This document shows positions 10,240 through 21,965 of a stretch of 64,000 nt of DNA, in pieces. Under the pieces are notes generated by a model, which was given only the letters and a program-made list of their open reading frames with translations, searched no databases and was not told where the DNA came from. The translations under genes and the position numbers were made by a program. Source of the DNA: Prosopocoilus inquinatus (Eukaryota > Arthropoda > Insecta > Coleoptera > Lucanidae); assembly GCA_036172665.1 (NCBI GenBank), contig CM069870.1:21240001-21304000 (forward strand), given 5' to 3'. Position 1 is the stretch's first letter. The number at the start of each line of letters is the position of its first letter.

Positions 10240-12760
10240 ATAAGCTCAATCTAAAACTTCGAATTTAAAAGCGTTTTAACATAGTTTCGAGACTATAATA
10301 GCGTAGACCTGATAATATGAAGCTTTTGTAGATGCTAAAGTACTTTCTTGGACATAACCTCAATCTAAAACCGACTGTTAGTTCTTTTGTTACTTTGAAT
10401 CAGTGTTGCCAACTCAACAATTTTTTTACATTTGAGGTTATTTATTGAGGACTGGATTTTTTTGGGGGGGAAATTTACTTTGGATTAATTATTCTTTTGC
10501 TTCGAACTGATTTTTGTTATCATCAACTTATATTAAATTTCATAATGCTATAAAGTAATCGCAAACAAGTAGTTGTTACTTTTTGAAAAACAGCAATTTA
10601 AGCATGTTCGGGAAAGTTTTAGGCATTTTTGGAACTACATTTACGGAGAAATCTTTGTTTTTAGGTTGGAAACACTATTTTGAGTCGGAAAGTCTTTCAC
10701 ATAACCTCAAAGTTAAGCTGACACTTCATTTCATTTTTACTTAAATTTGACATCATTAATCATATGACTTCAATGACTTGGTCCTTGTGATACGATGATA
10801 TGTTTTGTACAAAATTGTAAAAAGAAAACTGACAGAGAAGTGTCGAATTAACCATTAAACAAGTACTATGGTAGCCTGTCTCTCCCTTCCTTACATTTTT
10901 TTTTACAAATTTTACACAAAATTAACTAAAAGTGGCAGCTGTTTGACGAAAGGGTTTTAAGAAACCGCACACTGAAATTGAGAGCAGCAGTTTGGCTTGT
11001 TACTTCCTATTGTGACTCATTCGCATGTGTTCTTAGTGACCTTGAGCAAATATGATTTATTTTAATTCTGTTAAAAATAATGTACGATTAATTAATTTTC
11101 CCCATGACCAAGGAACAAACACAATTACTGAAGCAAGGGTTTTTAAAACGGTAAAAGAGAGAAAAAAACTTCCTCAGTTTTATTAAAAGAGAGGTAACAT
11201 TATCTTAGAGTCGATGTACGTGTGATTATGTATTGTTAACTATATTGATATGATTTTTTTTTAATTTTATTTGTGTACGTCACATGTCCTTTTAGAAATA
11301 CAAAGTGAGTATCTGAAGAAATTCGAAGCCACGTGATCCGTCCATATAGACAACACATTTTACACAATTGGCTATCTTGCAATAAATGAAATGTTAAAAC
11401 TATTATTTAACAAACAATCTAATGAGATAGAACTAATGCATCTTTATCGAATGAATGCACAATACTGCTCATAAAATAATTGTTGAGGATTTTCCACTAA
11501 AAATTACTCCTATGCCAATAGTAGAAAATAATATTTTACTAACAATATGTCACTAATTACGCGGCTTTGATTCTCAAATGTTTACACTTTACTTAATATT
11601 CCATATGTTTGATTAATGAATGGTACAAAGTAAAATTGGAAAGACAAACATTTAGGTTTTAAAAGCAAAGATAAAATAATTTTATTTGCAAAACTTACTC
11701 ACTACTTATAATATGATATCAGAATAAGAAAAGTGTCTTAATGACCATACCATACCATAGTTTCCGTTCGCTTGGAAATAGCAACAATGTATTTGTTTAC
11801 AGCGTTTTAAACACCAATCAGTTCTCATCATTATCATACAAATCTGATAGTGAGGTCGTAATCTCAGGCAATATACACATGCTTCTTATATGTACCCCTC
11901 GGGAATCAACATTTTTACGACCCCGCGCTCTCACATTTATACACTACAAAGCGGCTATTTCGTTTTAGTAGACTGATTTTAACGGTCCACAAAGACAAAT
12001 AGATGGCGTCGACTTACGTCGACCATCACCGACGACGTAAAATAAAATTCACTTTTATAAAAACCGATCGGGTTAATAATTCTCCTCCTGGAAGGGAAAC
12101 AACAGCAAGAATTTAAAAAAAAAACGCACAGACGATGTAAAAGTCCTGATGGAAATAATCTCAATGGCCTGTCTTTAATTAGCTTTAAAACGTTTCTTTA
12201 GGATTTGTTTATGTAAATTAAAAATGAAAAATGAAAGGAAAAATTTCGCCCTGGCCCCAAGAAAAAAAAAATAATTCAAGCTCAAACTTGCGGAAATAAT
12301 TCTGCAAGTGGCGGAGGCGCCGGCGGTTTTGCAAATTAAATAATTTAGCGCACGCCTCCTTTCGTCTTAGTAACTACTCGTTTTACCCTTTCTTATAATT
12401 AATGAATGACCCCGCTAGGACATCTGAGGGTTGGCACTTGTAAAAATTTTTCCGGGGAAAATTGCCTCCTCGTCGTCTTCGCACGCTTCCTCTCTTTCGG
12501 GCCCGAGTTAATAGAGGCCAACAAACGAAGACGAAAGCAGGGTCGCTTAAGAAATGTACGCGAGCGAAACCACCCTTTGAATTTGGCTATTGCAATGCGG
12601 AGTATGTGTGCAAGAAAAGCGGAACCCCACGAAACCCCTTTATGTGTCGGCTGTACAATGGCAAATAGCCCTGCAATCTACAGAGACTTGTCAGACAGTC
12701 TAAGAGGCTATGCAGAATTTATAATGTTTTAGGTATTGATAAATTTATAGTTGTTAACTC
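10240..12760. other. No gene recognised
   Basis: AT-rich sequence without a supported gene. The frame at 12406-12732 lies in a less AT-rich part but has no recognised domain. One CTCF-like core (AGATGGCGTC) lies at 12001. Confidence 0.4.
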
Positions 12761-13093
12761 ATACAGGGTGATCTGACATTGTCTCATTCATACCTGCTTT
12801 GTAGACTTTAAAGTAAAACTCGTTTTGTCTACACCCTCGGTCCAATTATACTGGGTGTATCAAAAATACGTGTGTTAATTTTAAACCATAGAAGAACTCG
12901 CGAAGCTGAACAATTTTATTTTATGGCATTTTGAAAATATCGTCAATTTTTTCGTAATTTTTTTACCCCTATTTTTGAGCAAACGAGTCGTTTGGTGTTT
13001 GAACTGAACCATCTTTCGAAAAACCATGGCAACCATGGCGGATACAATTATTATGTATGTGTCAAAACAGTTGTCATTTTTATAAACGCACAC

Positions 13094-13423
13094 AACTTTT
13101 CTAGTCAAGAGTTAACAGATACTCTCATGGTATATCGTAGAGCTTATGGAATTGCTGAAGACTACGGTTCGTTTCCAAATCATATTTTACCCAAAGGCAT
13201 ACATTTCAATTAACTGTCCAAATTCTCCAGGATCATGGCTCATTTCAACTTCTAGCCCAAAACCGTGGCAGACCTTGTACTGTATGTTGAAGAAAACATT
13301 TTTTTGGATGCTGTAACTCTTGGTGGTACAATTACCCGAAGACAAATTACAATTACCCGAAGACACACACTTCAGCGAGGTGTATCGCATTTGACAGTTT
13401 GGCAAATTTTAAAAGTGCAATAT
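13094..13423 (+). pseudogene. Transposase fragments of the mariner-like element
   Basis: The frame at 13094-13212 reads NFSSQELTDTLMVYRRAYGI then AEDYGSFPNHILP, resembling the N-terminal helix-turn-helix (DUF4817-like) region of insect mariner-type transposases but shortened. A second frame ends RRHTLQRGVSHLTVWQILK, the usual second helix-turn-helix that binds the terminal repeats. That frame is cut at 13420 by the nested element; past the break YYVQLQ could continue it. No DDE catalytic residues remain. Confidence 0.5.
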
Positions 13424-13424
13424 A

Positions 13425-14720
13425 CAGGGAAGGGCAAAAGTATGGAACCGGCTGAATATTCCGAAAACTGTTTGACGAATCTATTTGAAATTTGGTATGT
13501 GATTCAGAGTCAATAGGACCTACATTACCAATTTGTTTCAATTGTTTATCTGCTCTTGTTTCTGGGATCCAATGCCTACTTGATTTTTTTTAAATGACAA
13601 CCTACTGATTTTTCTTCTCTGCTTAATAGTTCGTTTAATTCTTTAAACGACCATATAAAAATATTTATCTATTGCATAAGAAAATTTTCGAGAAAATAAT
13701 GTAAAATGGTTTACGCTGATATTTGATATTTGTTTTCATGTTTCTAAGGCAATTTTTATTAAAATTTTCTTTAGTGCTATCTTAAAAACAGTCCATAATC
13801 TTGTGGTTTTCCAGTTTTCTTGTTAAAACTAGAATTTTTGTCGAATATCAGACAATAAACTATTTTTCCTAACTTTTTCATTCAAACGCTTCTTTATCGA
13901 AAATTTTCGCATGTAATAGATAAATATTCTTATATGGTCGTTTAGAGAATTAAACGGGCTATTAAATAAAGAAAAAAATCAGTAGGTTGGGATTAAAAAA
14001 AAATCAAGTAGGCGTTGGATTTCAGAAACAAGAGCAGATAAACAATTGAAATAAATTGGTAATGTAGGTCCTATTGACTCTGAATCACACACCAAATTTC
14101 AAATAGATACGTCAAACAGTTTTCAAAATATTAAGCCGGTTCCATGCTTTTGTCCTTCCCCGTATTTGTTTTCATATTTTTAAAACAACTTTTATTGAAG
14201 TTTGCATTAGTTCTATCTTAAAAACAACCCATAATGTTGTGGCTTTCTGGTTTTTTTTTTATTAAAACTAATATTTTTGTCGAATATCAAACATTAGACC
14301 ATTTTTCCAAACTTTTTCATCGAACGTTATTTTCTCGAAAATTTTCTTATGTAATAGATATATATTTTTATGTATTCGTTTAGAGAATTAAATACAGGAA
14401 AGAAATCAGCAGGTTGTCATTTAAAAAAAATCAAGTAGACGTTGGATCTCAGAAACAAGAGTAGACAAACAATTGAATCAAATTGGTAAAGTAGGTCTTA
14501 TTGACTCTAAGGTCCAGTTTTACAAATGGGGCTCAACTTTGAGCTGAGGCTTAAACCCTTAGCAACGATTATTTCAACAATTGTTGTAAAGGATTTAAGC
14601 TTCGGCTCAAAGTTAAGCCGTCATTGTAAAACTGGGCCTAAATCACATACCAAATTTCAAACAAATACGTCAAACAGTTTTCGAATTATTAAACCGGTTC
14701 CATACTTTTTCCCTTCCCTG
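13425..14720. mobile_element. TA-flanked nonautonomous element with a duplicated right arm
   Basis: Termini CAGGGAAGGGCAAAAGTATG at 13425 and, inverted, GGGAAGGG..AAGTATGGAACCGG at the right (14665-14720), flanked by TATA on both sides. The left arm (about 13425-13680) is inverted at about 13910-14165; then about 13730-14165 is repeated directly at 14167-14720. This gives a palindrome plus a tandem copy of one arm. No transposase is seen. It interrupts the mariner helix-turn-helix and is therefore the younger insertion. Confidence 0.75.
14511..14638. mobile_element. 128-bp PIF/Harbinger-type MITE
   Basis: Ends GGTCCAGTTTTACAA and TTGTAAAACTGGGCC, flanked by TAA on both sides (14508-14510, 14639-14641). 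The sister arm at 14085 reads GACTCTGAATCAC with no insert, a related empty site confirming the 3-bp duplication. TWA duplication with palindromic ends is the PIF/Harbinger pattern. A reverse-complement copy of the same length lies at 55207-55334. Confidence 0.85.
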
Positions 14721-15061
14721 TATACTATGTGCAATTACAGTTTTCCTTCGCTGTGTTTAAGGATTATGGAAACCTGTAATAATGAACAATTATTCGTCTC
14801 CGACAAGTTATAGACGCAATTTCTTTTCAAATTTAGTAAATGTCATATTACAACTGACTTTTTATGTGACTTTTTCGTTTCTATAACAACAGAATTTTCC
14901 GGTCTTAGTCAAAGGCGGGTCTAGACTTTAATATGTAATCCATTTCAATTTTTAAATCAGTTTAGAAAGCTTTAAATAAAAAAAAGTGAAATAGAAAAAA
15001 TATTTCATTTAGCTAACTACACTCCGTGTTAAAATTAACACATTAAAATTGATACACCCAG

Positions 15062-16600
15062 TATAGCTACAAAATCTGTCTCATATTGGTTCAGTTATCA
15101 GATCGGTAAGACTCATTCTTTGGCTTTTCACAAACTGATCTATTAAGAGCTCGGTTCGATTAATGGATTTACGGTTGTAGTACACGCAATCTTTTTTTTT
15201 TTCAAATCGCTTACCAAAGACTTGCACAGAGTTAAAGGGTTGCAATTAAAAATATTATGAATTATTTACTTAATAAATACATCCAAGTTATGATTTATCG
15301 TTTGAAATGCATCATAAATTTAGCGTTCATGTTCATAAAACGCTCATCGCGTTTTATTATTATTATTTTTTTCTTCCATTGCAGTCCTACTTTAACATCG
15401 GCATATATTTCATTTATTTGCTGCCGTTCCTACCCCGTAGGTTACATTAGATAAATCATATCAATAATGTCGTTCGAGCTAATTTATTTCTGCTTTAGGG
15501 AGCTGCTCGACTTATATTTTTATTATTCGTTTTTAGTTTTCCTGCCAAGGTACCGGCGCAGGATACGCCAAATTCTTCTTCTTTGCCTTCGCTTTGCTTT
15601 TGTTGCTCTCGCTCCTCGGAACATTTTTCAAATATAAATGACAGTGTTTCCGAAAGACGAATATCCGCAGCCCTTTTTTTCTTTCTGGGTACCTGCGAAT
15701 GCGAATTATCGTTTCGTGATTAAACGAATTTATCATCGAAACTTTTCGCATGCACGCCCGTTTTATTTGATTAAACATTAAATTCACTAGACGTCGATTT
15801 ATAAAACTGTTTGTTGCGTTCAGATGTTGTGCAGCGTGTATTTTCAATAAAAATAACAACGTGCCCAGGAGCAACAGCGTTGAGGGAGGGTCGGACAGGT
15901 TGATAACGAAGGCATTCGACCGCGGGATATGTCAGCAGCAGATTTACTAAATGGTCGGCCTGTCAAACTATGCCAAGGGCTCTGTCGATACAAATACCAC
16001 CACCATTTTAAATAATAATAAGCAAATGTGCCATAATTAATTAAATATTTCCCCTAATATTTTAAATTGAGTATTTGTCCTTCATAGTCTCTGATTACAG
16101 AAGCTACTTGGTTTGCAATCAGCGAAGCGTTCAATTCAACAACAAAATTCTAACTAAAAAAAATGTAAGAAACTAATGGAAGAATAAAATGAGCCAATCT
16201 TCAGAGGAAAAAAGGGGACGAGGAGTTGAAAAAAAATCCAAAGGAATAGTTGAAATACATAAAAAGAATTAGGGAAGAAATACTAACAAAGAACAGTGTA
16301 AATAGTGAACAAAAGGAAGAAAGTAGAGGCTGATCTAAGAAGAAATGGCTGAAAAAGCAAAGAGAGAAGAGCAAAGAGAAAAAAGAGACGGAGCGATTTC
16401 AACAATTTGAAAATACATGTATGTAACGTTGATTTGGCGATTCGTATAAAGCAGTGAAGGGGGAACGATTTTTGACTACATTTCGAAAACATAGGCTACG
16501 AAAAAAAGGAAATCTTCACACGTTTTGCTAAAAGGATTGGCGAAAAAGAAATGAAAGGGAGTTTTGCTGTGGTCTTGTGCTTTTCTTGATTATCATCTCT
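15062..16600. other. No gene recognised
   Basis: AT-rich. The 113-codon minus frame at 15533-15874 has no recognisable domain. Purine-rich sequence at 16190-16400 resembles weakly 38170-38420. Confidence 0.4.
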
Positions 16601-16618
16601 TCAACTCCGGCAGTACAT

Positions 16619-17862
16619 GGGGAAGGGACGATTCACCGTCGCCAACTCGCCTTCACCGATTCACCGTCGCCAATTCGTCATAGAACCAATTCGCCGTGGA
16701 CCCAATTTATCGTCCACCCAATTCGCCGTCTCATGTTAATGCTTTATTTAGCTTGATGAGCTTTAAAACACTTTCTGACTATTTTAGGTATCCAAGTTAT
16801 ACCTACGAGTTGAATGAAAATAACTGTAACTTCAGTACGTTTCAAGTAAATGAAAACAGACTGCACTATCATGTTTCTGTTTCACACCAACGTAAATGCT
16901 TAATTACAGCACGACCATCGTAAGACAAATTGGTGCCATTAGCACATAATCATAATTATAATTTTAATGGAAGTCCCAATTTTTTAATTTTCATTTTAAA
17001 TGACGAGCTTTCACGAACCAATATCGTCGTCGTATTCAAAAATTATTTCTGCACCACGTTTTATGAATATCTGTGGTGGCGTCCATAAGAAAAGAAACAG
17101 TTGACAGTCGTATCTACGAATTAAAGAAGATATTCGAGATTTTCGAAAAGGAGAATTTTCAGTTTATTGAAGATATTTCAAAACGATTTTTTTTGCATAT
17201 TTTTTTAGACCTCAAGATAGCGCAACTTTTCTATAATTTAACCATATTTGTATCTCTTACAGTTTACGAGAGATCCCCACAGTGGCCCTTTAATTAGTTG
17301 TAACCCTGTATACTTTTAGGATTGAAGTTGTTCCTCTACTTCTTTCTTTTTTTTTAATCGCCTTCCTTTCAAACAGAAGATAAAACTAACAATAAATCTG
17401 CAAACTTTGATCAAACCAAACCAAACAAAGATACCAAACAAATACCAAACAATTAAATATCTCGAAAACAGTCGACTTTTGATGTGTAGTGATTTTGATT
17501 TATGTGAAAATGAATATAATTTTGAGCAGAATCTGAAAATATTAAAAAAAAATGCAGGGATTTTGCGCAAAATCCCTGCGGAATAAGAAAATACTTCCTG
17601 GAAACGCAAAAAAATTTATCTGTTTCTTTATCTATGTACCATATTTATTTAATGACAAATTATTTTATTTTCCATTAGCTTTTTTTTTATTAATAATAAT
17701 CGTATATTATTATTTGGATATGTACCTGCATTTAAAACTTGTAAAAATCGTTCACTGCGAATTTACCGACGGCGAGTTTGCCGACGACGAATTGTACCTA
17801 CGACGAAACGGCGATGGTAAATTGACGATGGTAAATCGGCGACGGCGAATTGTCCTTGACCC
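16619..17862. mobile_element. Foldback/Mutator-like nonautonomous element A
   Basis: Terminal GGGGAAGGGACGATTCACC and, inverted, GGGTCAAGGACAATTCGCC, followed inward on both sides by degenerate direct repeats of ATTCGCCGTCGCCA. Flanks GCAGTACAT and GCAGTATGT match at 7 of 9 positions. Long termini built of short direct repeats with a 9-bp duplication are the Drosophila Foldback/Mutator-like pattern. The middle carries an extra insert (17029-17455) absent from element B. Confidence 0.7.
17029..17455 (+). repeat. Repeat X, copy 1, inserted in element A
   Basis: Absent at the matching point of element B (19240-19250). It shares with 18000-18545, in reverse, the GTATTCAAAAATTATTTCTGC start, the GCGTCCATAAGAAAAG segment and the TTTGG-rich tail. 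It ends near TTAGTTGTAACCCTGTA and lacks about 150 bp present in copy 2. Confidence 0.6.
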
Positions 17863-17999
17863 GCAGTATGTAATAGTGTAATAATAGTAATTAATCATTT
17901 TTTTCTTGGACTGTTCTTTCTCCAAGCTAACGTTTATAAATTGAAAAAGTACTTGTTCGTAGACTACATTTTATTTTAAGTTTATTGATTTTTATTTTC

Positions 18000-18545
18000 T
18001 CGAATTTGTTTGGTATTTGGTATTTATTTGGTATCCTTGTTTGGTTTGGTCAAAGTTTGCAGGTTCATTGTTAGTTTTATCTTCTGTTTGAAAGAAAGGC
18101 GTTTAAAAAAAAAGAAAGAAGTACAGGAACAATTTCAACAATCCGAAAAGTATAGAGGGTTACGGCTAATTAAAGGGCCACTATGGGGATCTTGCAAACT
18201 ATAAGAGATACAAAGACGGTTAAATTATAGAAAAGTCGAGGTCTAAAAAACTATGCAAAAAAAAATCCTTTCTATTTTCATTCGTTTTTGAAATATCTTC
18301 AAGCAACTGAAAACTCTCATTTTCGAAAATTTCGAATATCTTCTTTAATTCTTAAGATAGAATCATAAAACTCGGTGTTTTTACATTAAATTCGATAAAC
18401 AACCTAATGCAGTTCGAAGAAATAGGTTAGATCTGACAGTTTCGTAGATACGATTGTCAACTGTTTCTTTTCTTATGGACGCTACCATAGATATCCATAG
18501 CATGTGATGCAGAAATAATTTTTGAATACGGCCATATGAAAATTT
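18000..18545 (-). repeat. Repeat X, copy 2, uninterrupted
   Basis: Inverse copy of 17029-17455 and of the sequence around element B. It holds the intact site CCTATTTCTTCGAACTGC (minus strand), which is the empty counterpart of the element B insertion. One end reads TA|GAGGGTTACGGCTAATTA. Confidence 0.65.
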
Positions 18546-18717
18546 ATGCTTTTGTTATGAAACAAAATATTAGGTTACTAAGAATTTTTGTTAAGAAGTA
18601 ATTCTTTTTATGTAAAAATGTAAATAAGTACCATAACTGAGTAAGATTTATTAATTTAATAATAATTTTAGTTCTGAATGTTTACATGCATCCGCCTACT
18701 AGATATTTTTTTTCAAA

Positions 18718-19903
18718 ATTTTTGTAGTATCAAGGTAGCGTCCGTAAGAAAAAAGACTAGTCCACCAGTCCACAGTCGTATCAGCGAAACTGTCAATCCT
18801 AACCTATTTCTTCGGAGGGGATGGGACGATTCGCCGTCGCCAACTCGCTGTCGCCGATTTACCGTCGCCAATTCGTCGTAGAACCAATTCGTCGTCGATC
18901 CAATTTACCGTCCGCCCAATTCGCCGTCCCATGTTACTGCTTTATTTAGCTTGATTAGCTTTAAAACACTTTCTGACCATTTTAGATAATATTCAAGTTA
19001 TATCTACGAATTGAAGAAAATAACTATAATTTCAGTACGTTTCAAGTAAATTAAAATGGACTTTACTATTGTTTTTCTATTTCAAGTTAAAATAAATTCC
19101 TAATTACAGTGCGACCACCGTAAGACACAAAATTACGAAAAAATTGGTGCTGTACGTACACATAATCATAATTCTATTTTTTTTTTTTAATGGAACCCCT
19201 TTTTCAATTTATAATTTTAAATGACGAGCTTTCATGAATCAATATTTTGAAAGCAGTCGACTTTTGATGTGTAGTGATTTTGATTGATATGAAAATCAAT
19301 ATGATTTTGAGCAGAATCTGAAAATATAAAAAAGAAGAATTGGAGGGATTTTACGAACACCCGGAAGAATAAGAAATACTTCCTGGAAGACCAATTTTTT
19401 TTATCTGTTTCTTTATCTATGTATCACATTTAATTAATAACAAATTATTTTATTTTCCATTAATTATGTTAACTTCTTTATTTTATTTACATATAATTAT
19501 CGGTATATTATTATTTGGATATGTACCTGGACTTAAAACTTTAATCGCTGACGGCGACGAATTTACCGACGGCGAGTTTTCCGGCGGTGAATTGTACCTA
19601 CGACGAATCGGCGACGGTGAATTGGCGACGACAAATCGGCGATGGCGAATTGTCCTAGACCCTTCTTCGGACTCTATTAGATTGCTCGTCGAATTTAACA
19701 TAAAAATATCGAATTTCATGATTCTATTTTAATAAATAAGGAAGATATTCGCGATTTTCGAAGAATAGAATTTTCAGTTTTTTGAAGATATTTCAGAAAC
19801 GAATGGAGGTGGAAAAGACTTTTTTTTGTAATTTAACCATATTTGTATCTCTTACAGTTTACGAGATACCCATGGTGACCCTTTAATTAGTTGTAACCCT
19901 GTA
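18718..19903 (+). repeat. Repeat X, copy 3, split by Foldback element B
   Basis: Segments 18718-18816 and 19663-19903 are continuous in copy 2 and separated here by element B. The right end is TTAGTTGTAACCCTG|TA. Confidence 0.65.
18817..19662. mobile_element. Foldback/Mutator-like nonautonomous element B
   Basis: Perfect 9-bp duplication TTCTTCGGA (18808-18816 and 19663-19671). Inverted ends GGGGATGGGACGATTCGCC and GGGTCTAGGACAATTCGCC with subterminal GCCGTCGCCA repeats. Copy 2 of repeat X shows the empty site. The core matches element A, including CGACTTTTGATGTGTAGTG. No transposase. Confidence 0.85.
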
Positions 19904-19909
19904 TGAAAC

Positions 19910-21900
19910 GCTGGCAACCCATAGATGGAGTGGGGGGTGGGAGGATTTTTGGTTTCATTTAGAAAACCACGCTACAAACAAGGAAATCGTGACTCGGGGT
20001 TTAACACGGATTCCTAGAAGGGTTAGCGGAAAGGGGGTGAAAAGTGCAGGACTAGTTTTCGTTTTCGTTATACTGAAACTGCACGTTGTTAATACTTTCA
20101 ATGTAATACCTCTAGTTACTTTGTCGCTCTTCTTAACCGAGACTAAAGTTTTTTGCTCCACATGTTTTTTTTTCCATAAAGGTAATTCGTTGTGAAAGCT
20201 TGGAATTTGAATAGGCAGCAAGAAGCTGGTCGCAGACAGACCAGGAGTAGCATTATGGCAGCAGCAACTACTTTGCGATTCTAAACAAGGAGCTGAATAA
20301 GTCATTCGCCGGCATTTCTTATAAGGAACTTGTTAATGCTTGTTGCGGCCAGAAGGGTTGAGATCTAAGGGGGCAGCGCACATCCCGAATGTATTTATGC
20401 AGTGTGTGTGCCTCAACTCGCTAAGACGTGGCCAAAGGAGCTGCGGTTGGCATTGCGATCAGGTAACGTCGTCTTAAAACTCGCCTTTGAGCAAGTTGAG
20501 GGACCGCAGGGCGTCTTAACCGAGTTTGTATTTCGGCAAGCGCCCTGATTTCTTATACGTGGACGGCCGGGAATATGAGACGGCTCGCGGTTAAGCTCTC
20601 ATATCCCTTCATCCCGTGAGCCGCATCGGAATTGACTTGTATTGGCTGGTTATGTTTAATTTAACAGCCTTACTTTTAGCCTAACCAAGAAATTTTCCCA
20701 ACTTAACTGCGAGCATTAATTAAACATACTTCAAGTTTCTTAGTTTTCGCCTCCTTTCATAACGTAAATCAGAGATGGCAAAAATGTTATCTACTATTAA
20801 ATTCAAATCACTAATTTCAAATTAATTCAATAAAATTTAAAAAAAAAGAAAAACTACACCTAATTAGTTTTGTGATTTTCCTTTAAATTAAATGGCAAAC
20901 TTTTTCCCCCGTCCCGAAAAGTCATCGCTGCTTTTTTATTTTCCTTTCTCGCAATAAGTCATTTTAATTTGCAAGACGTTCGGGAAGGTGGCATAAAGGA
21001 AACGTCTGTTTGAAGCTGATAAATACACAATACGCCGGGTTAAACGTTTAATTATTCGAAGTAATGGAAGTCGTCTGCGATTTACTGAACCAGACTGACT
21101 TGTTCCCGTTATTCCATTCAATTACTTCACGACTTCGTCTATTTTTTTTTCTTCTTCTTTCTATTTCGTCCCCAAATCGATTTCGCACGCGATTCAACAA
21201 AATGTTTTGTCCACTGCACAAAACCAAATTCATTTCCAAATTAAAATGGACTCCATCTTTCAACACTCAACCTTATTAAATCAATCAATGTAACCTAATC
21301 ATAATTTGCTATTTAATTCCGCTGAAACTTGAGATGGCGGCTCAGACTAAAACGAAAACAAAAGTGAAGCGCGCTTTCACCACTTCCGCGGCGGCGGCGG
21401 CGACGGCGAAATATCCAAGACATCGATGGCTCCGAAGAATATCTATACATAATTAAATATGCGTCCGGAATAAACAAAGACTGCCAGGGCGGCGCGTGAT
21501 AAGAAATCCATACGCAGTTTTACCACACGCCGCCGTAATTAGGATGGAAAGTTATAACCGAACTTTTAGCCGGAATCAAGATTTTATAATGAAATGTTTT
21601 AACATAATCCGCTGGAACAACAGAGCTCGGTTAAGCTCATTTCGCAGAATATCCCGGAAAGCGTTTTAGGTGCAGAATGTCAAAATCGCCGAGAGGGTTG
21701 TATATTTGCTTCGGTGTCCCCCAAGTGAAGCTTGAAGAAGAAAAAGAAAAAATCTCTACACAAAAAAAAAATATTTAGTTAAAAATTAGAAAATAAATTG
21801 CATCAAAATCAAATTTAAAAAGAGTCTGAATCGACGTAAACCTACACATTTGTCACCCAATTTACTGTAAAACGAATACCCTCCAATATTAGCTGGACCT
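19910..21900. other. No gene recognised; GC-richer island at 20340-20640
   Basis: No supported gene. The part at 20340-20640 is clearly less AT-rich than its flanks and free of obvious repeats, so it is a candidate conserved non-coding element. A GCGGCGGCGGC run lies at 21386-21408. Confidence 0.35.
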
Positions 21901-21965
21901 GGTGACAAGTCTGCGCTGGGTCTTTCGCCAGCTTTTCCCCTCGGCTTGAATGCAGTTTGGTTGAC

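Larger units (their letters stand above)
12851..15061 (+). mobile_element. Mariner-like transposon remnant with nested insertions
   Basis: The termini are inverted: TA|CTGGGTGTATCAA at the left and TTGATACACCCAG|TA at the right, with the adjoining GTTAATTTTAA also inverted. The TA on both sides fits the Tc1/mariner target. Removing the insertion at 13425-14720 leaves about 0.9 kb with transposase traces (13094-13423), so the element is internally deleted. A stray TACAGGGTGATCTGAC end at 12764 belongs to another element. Confidence 0.75.

Noticed and set aside
12406..12732. 108-codon plus frame as an exon
   Set aside because: Two overlapping frames are open, with no domain or convincing splice sites.
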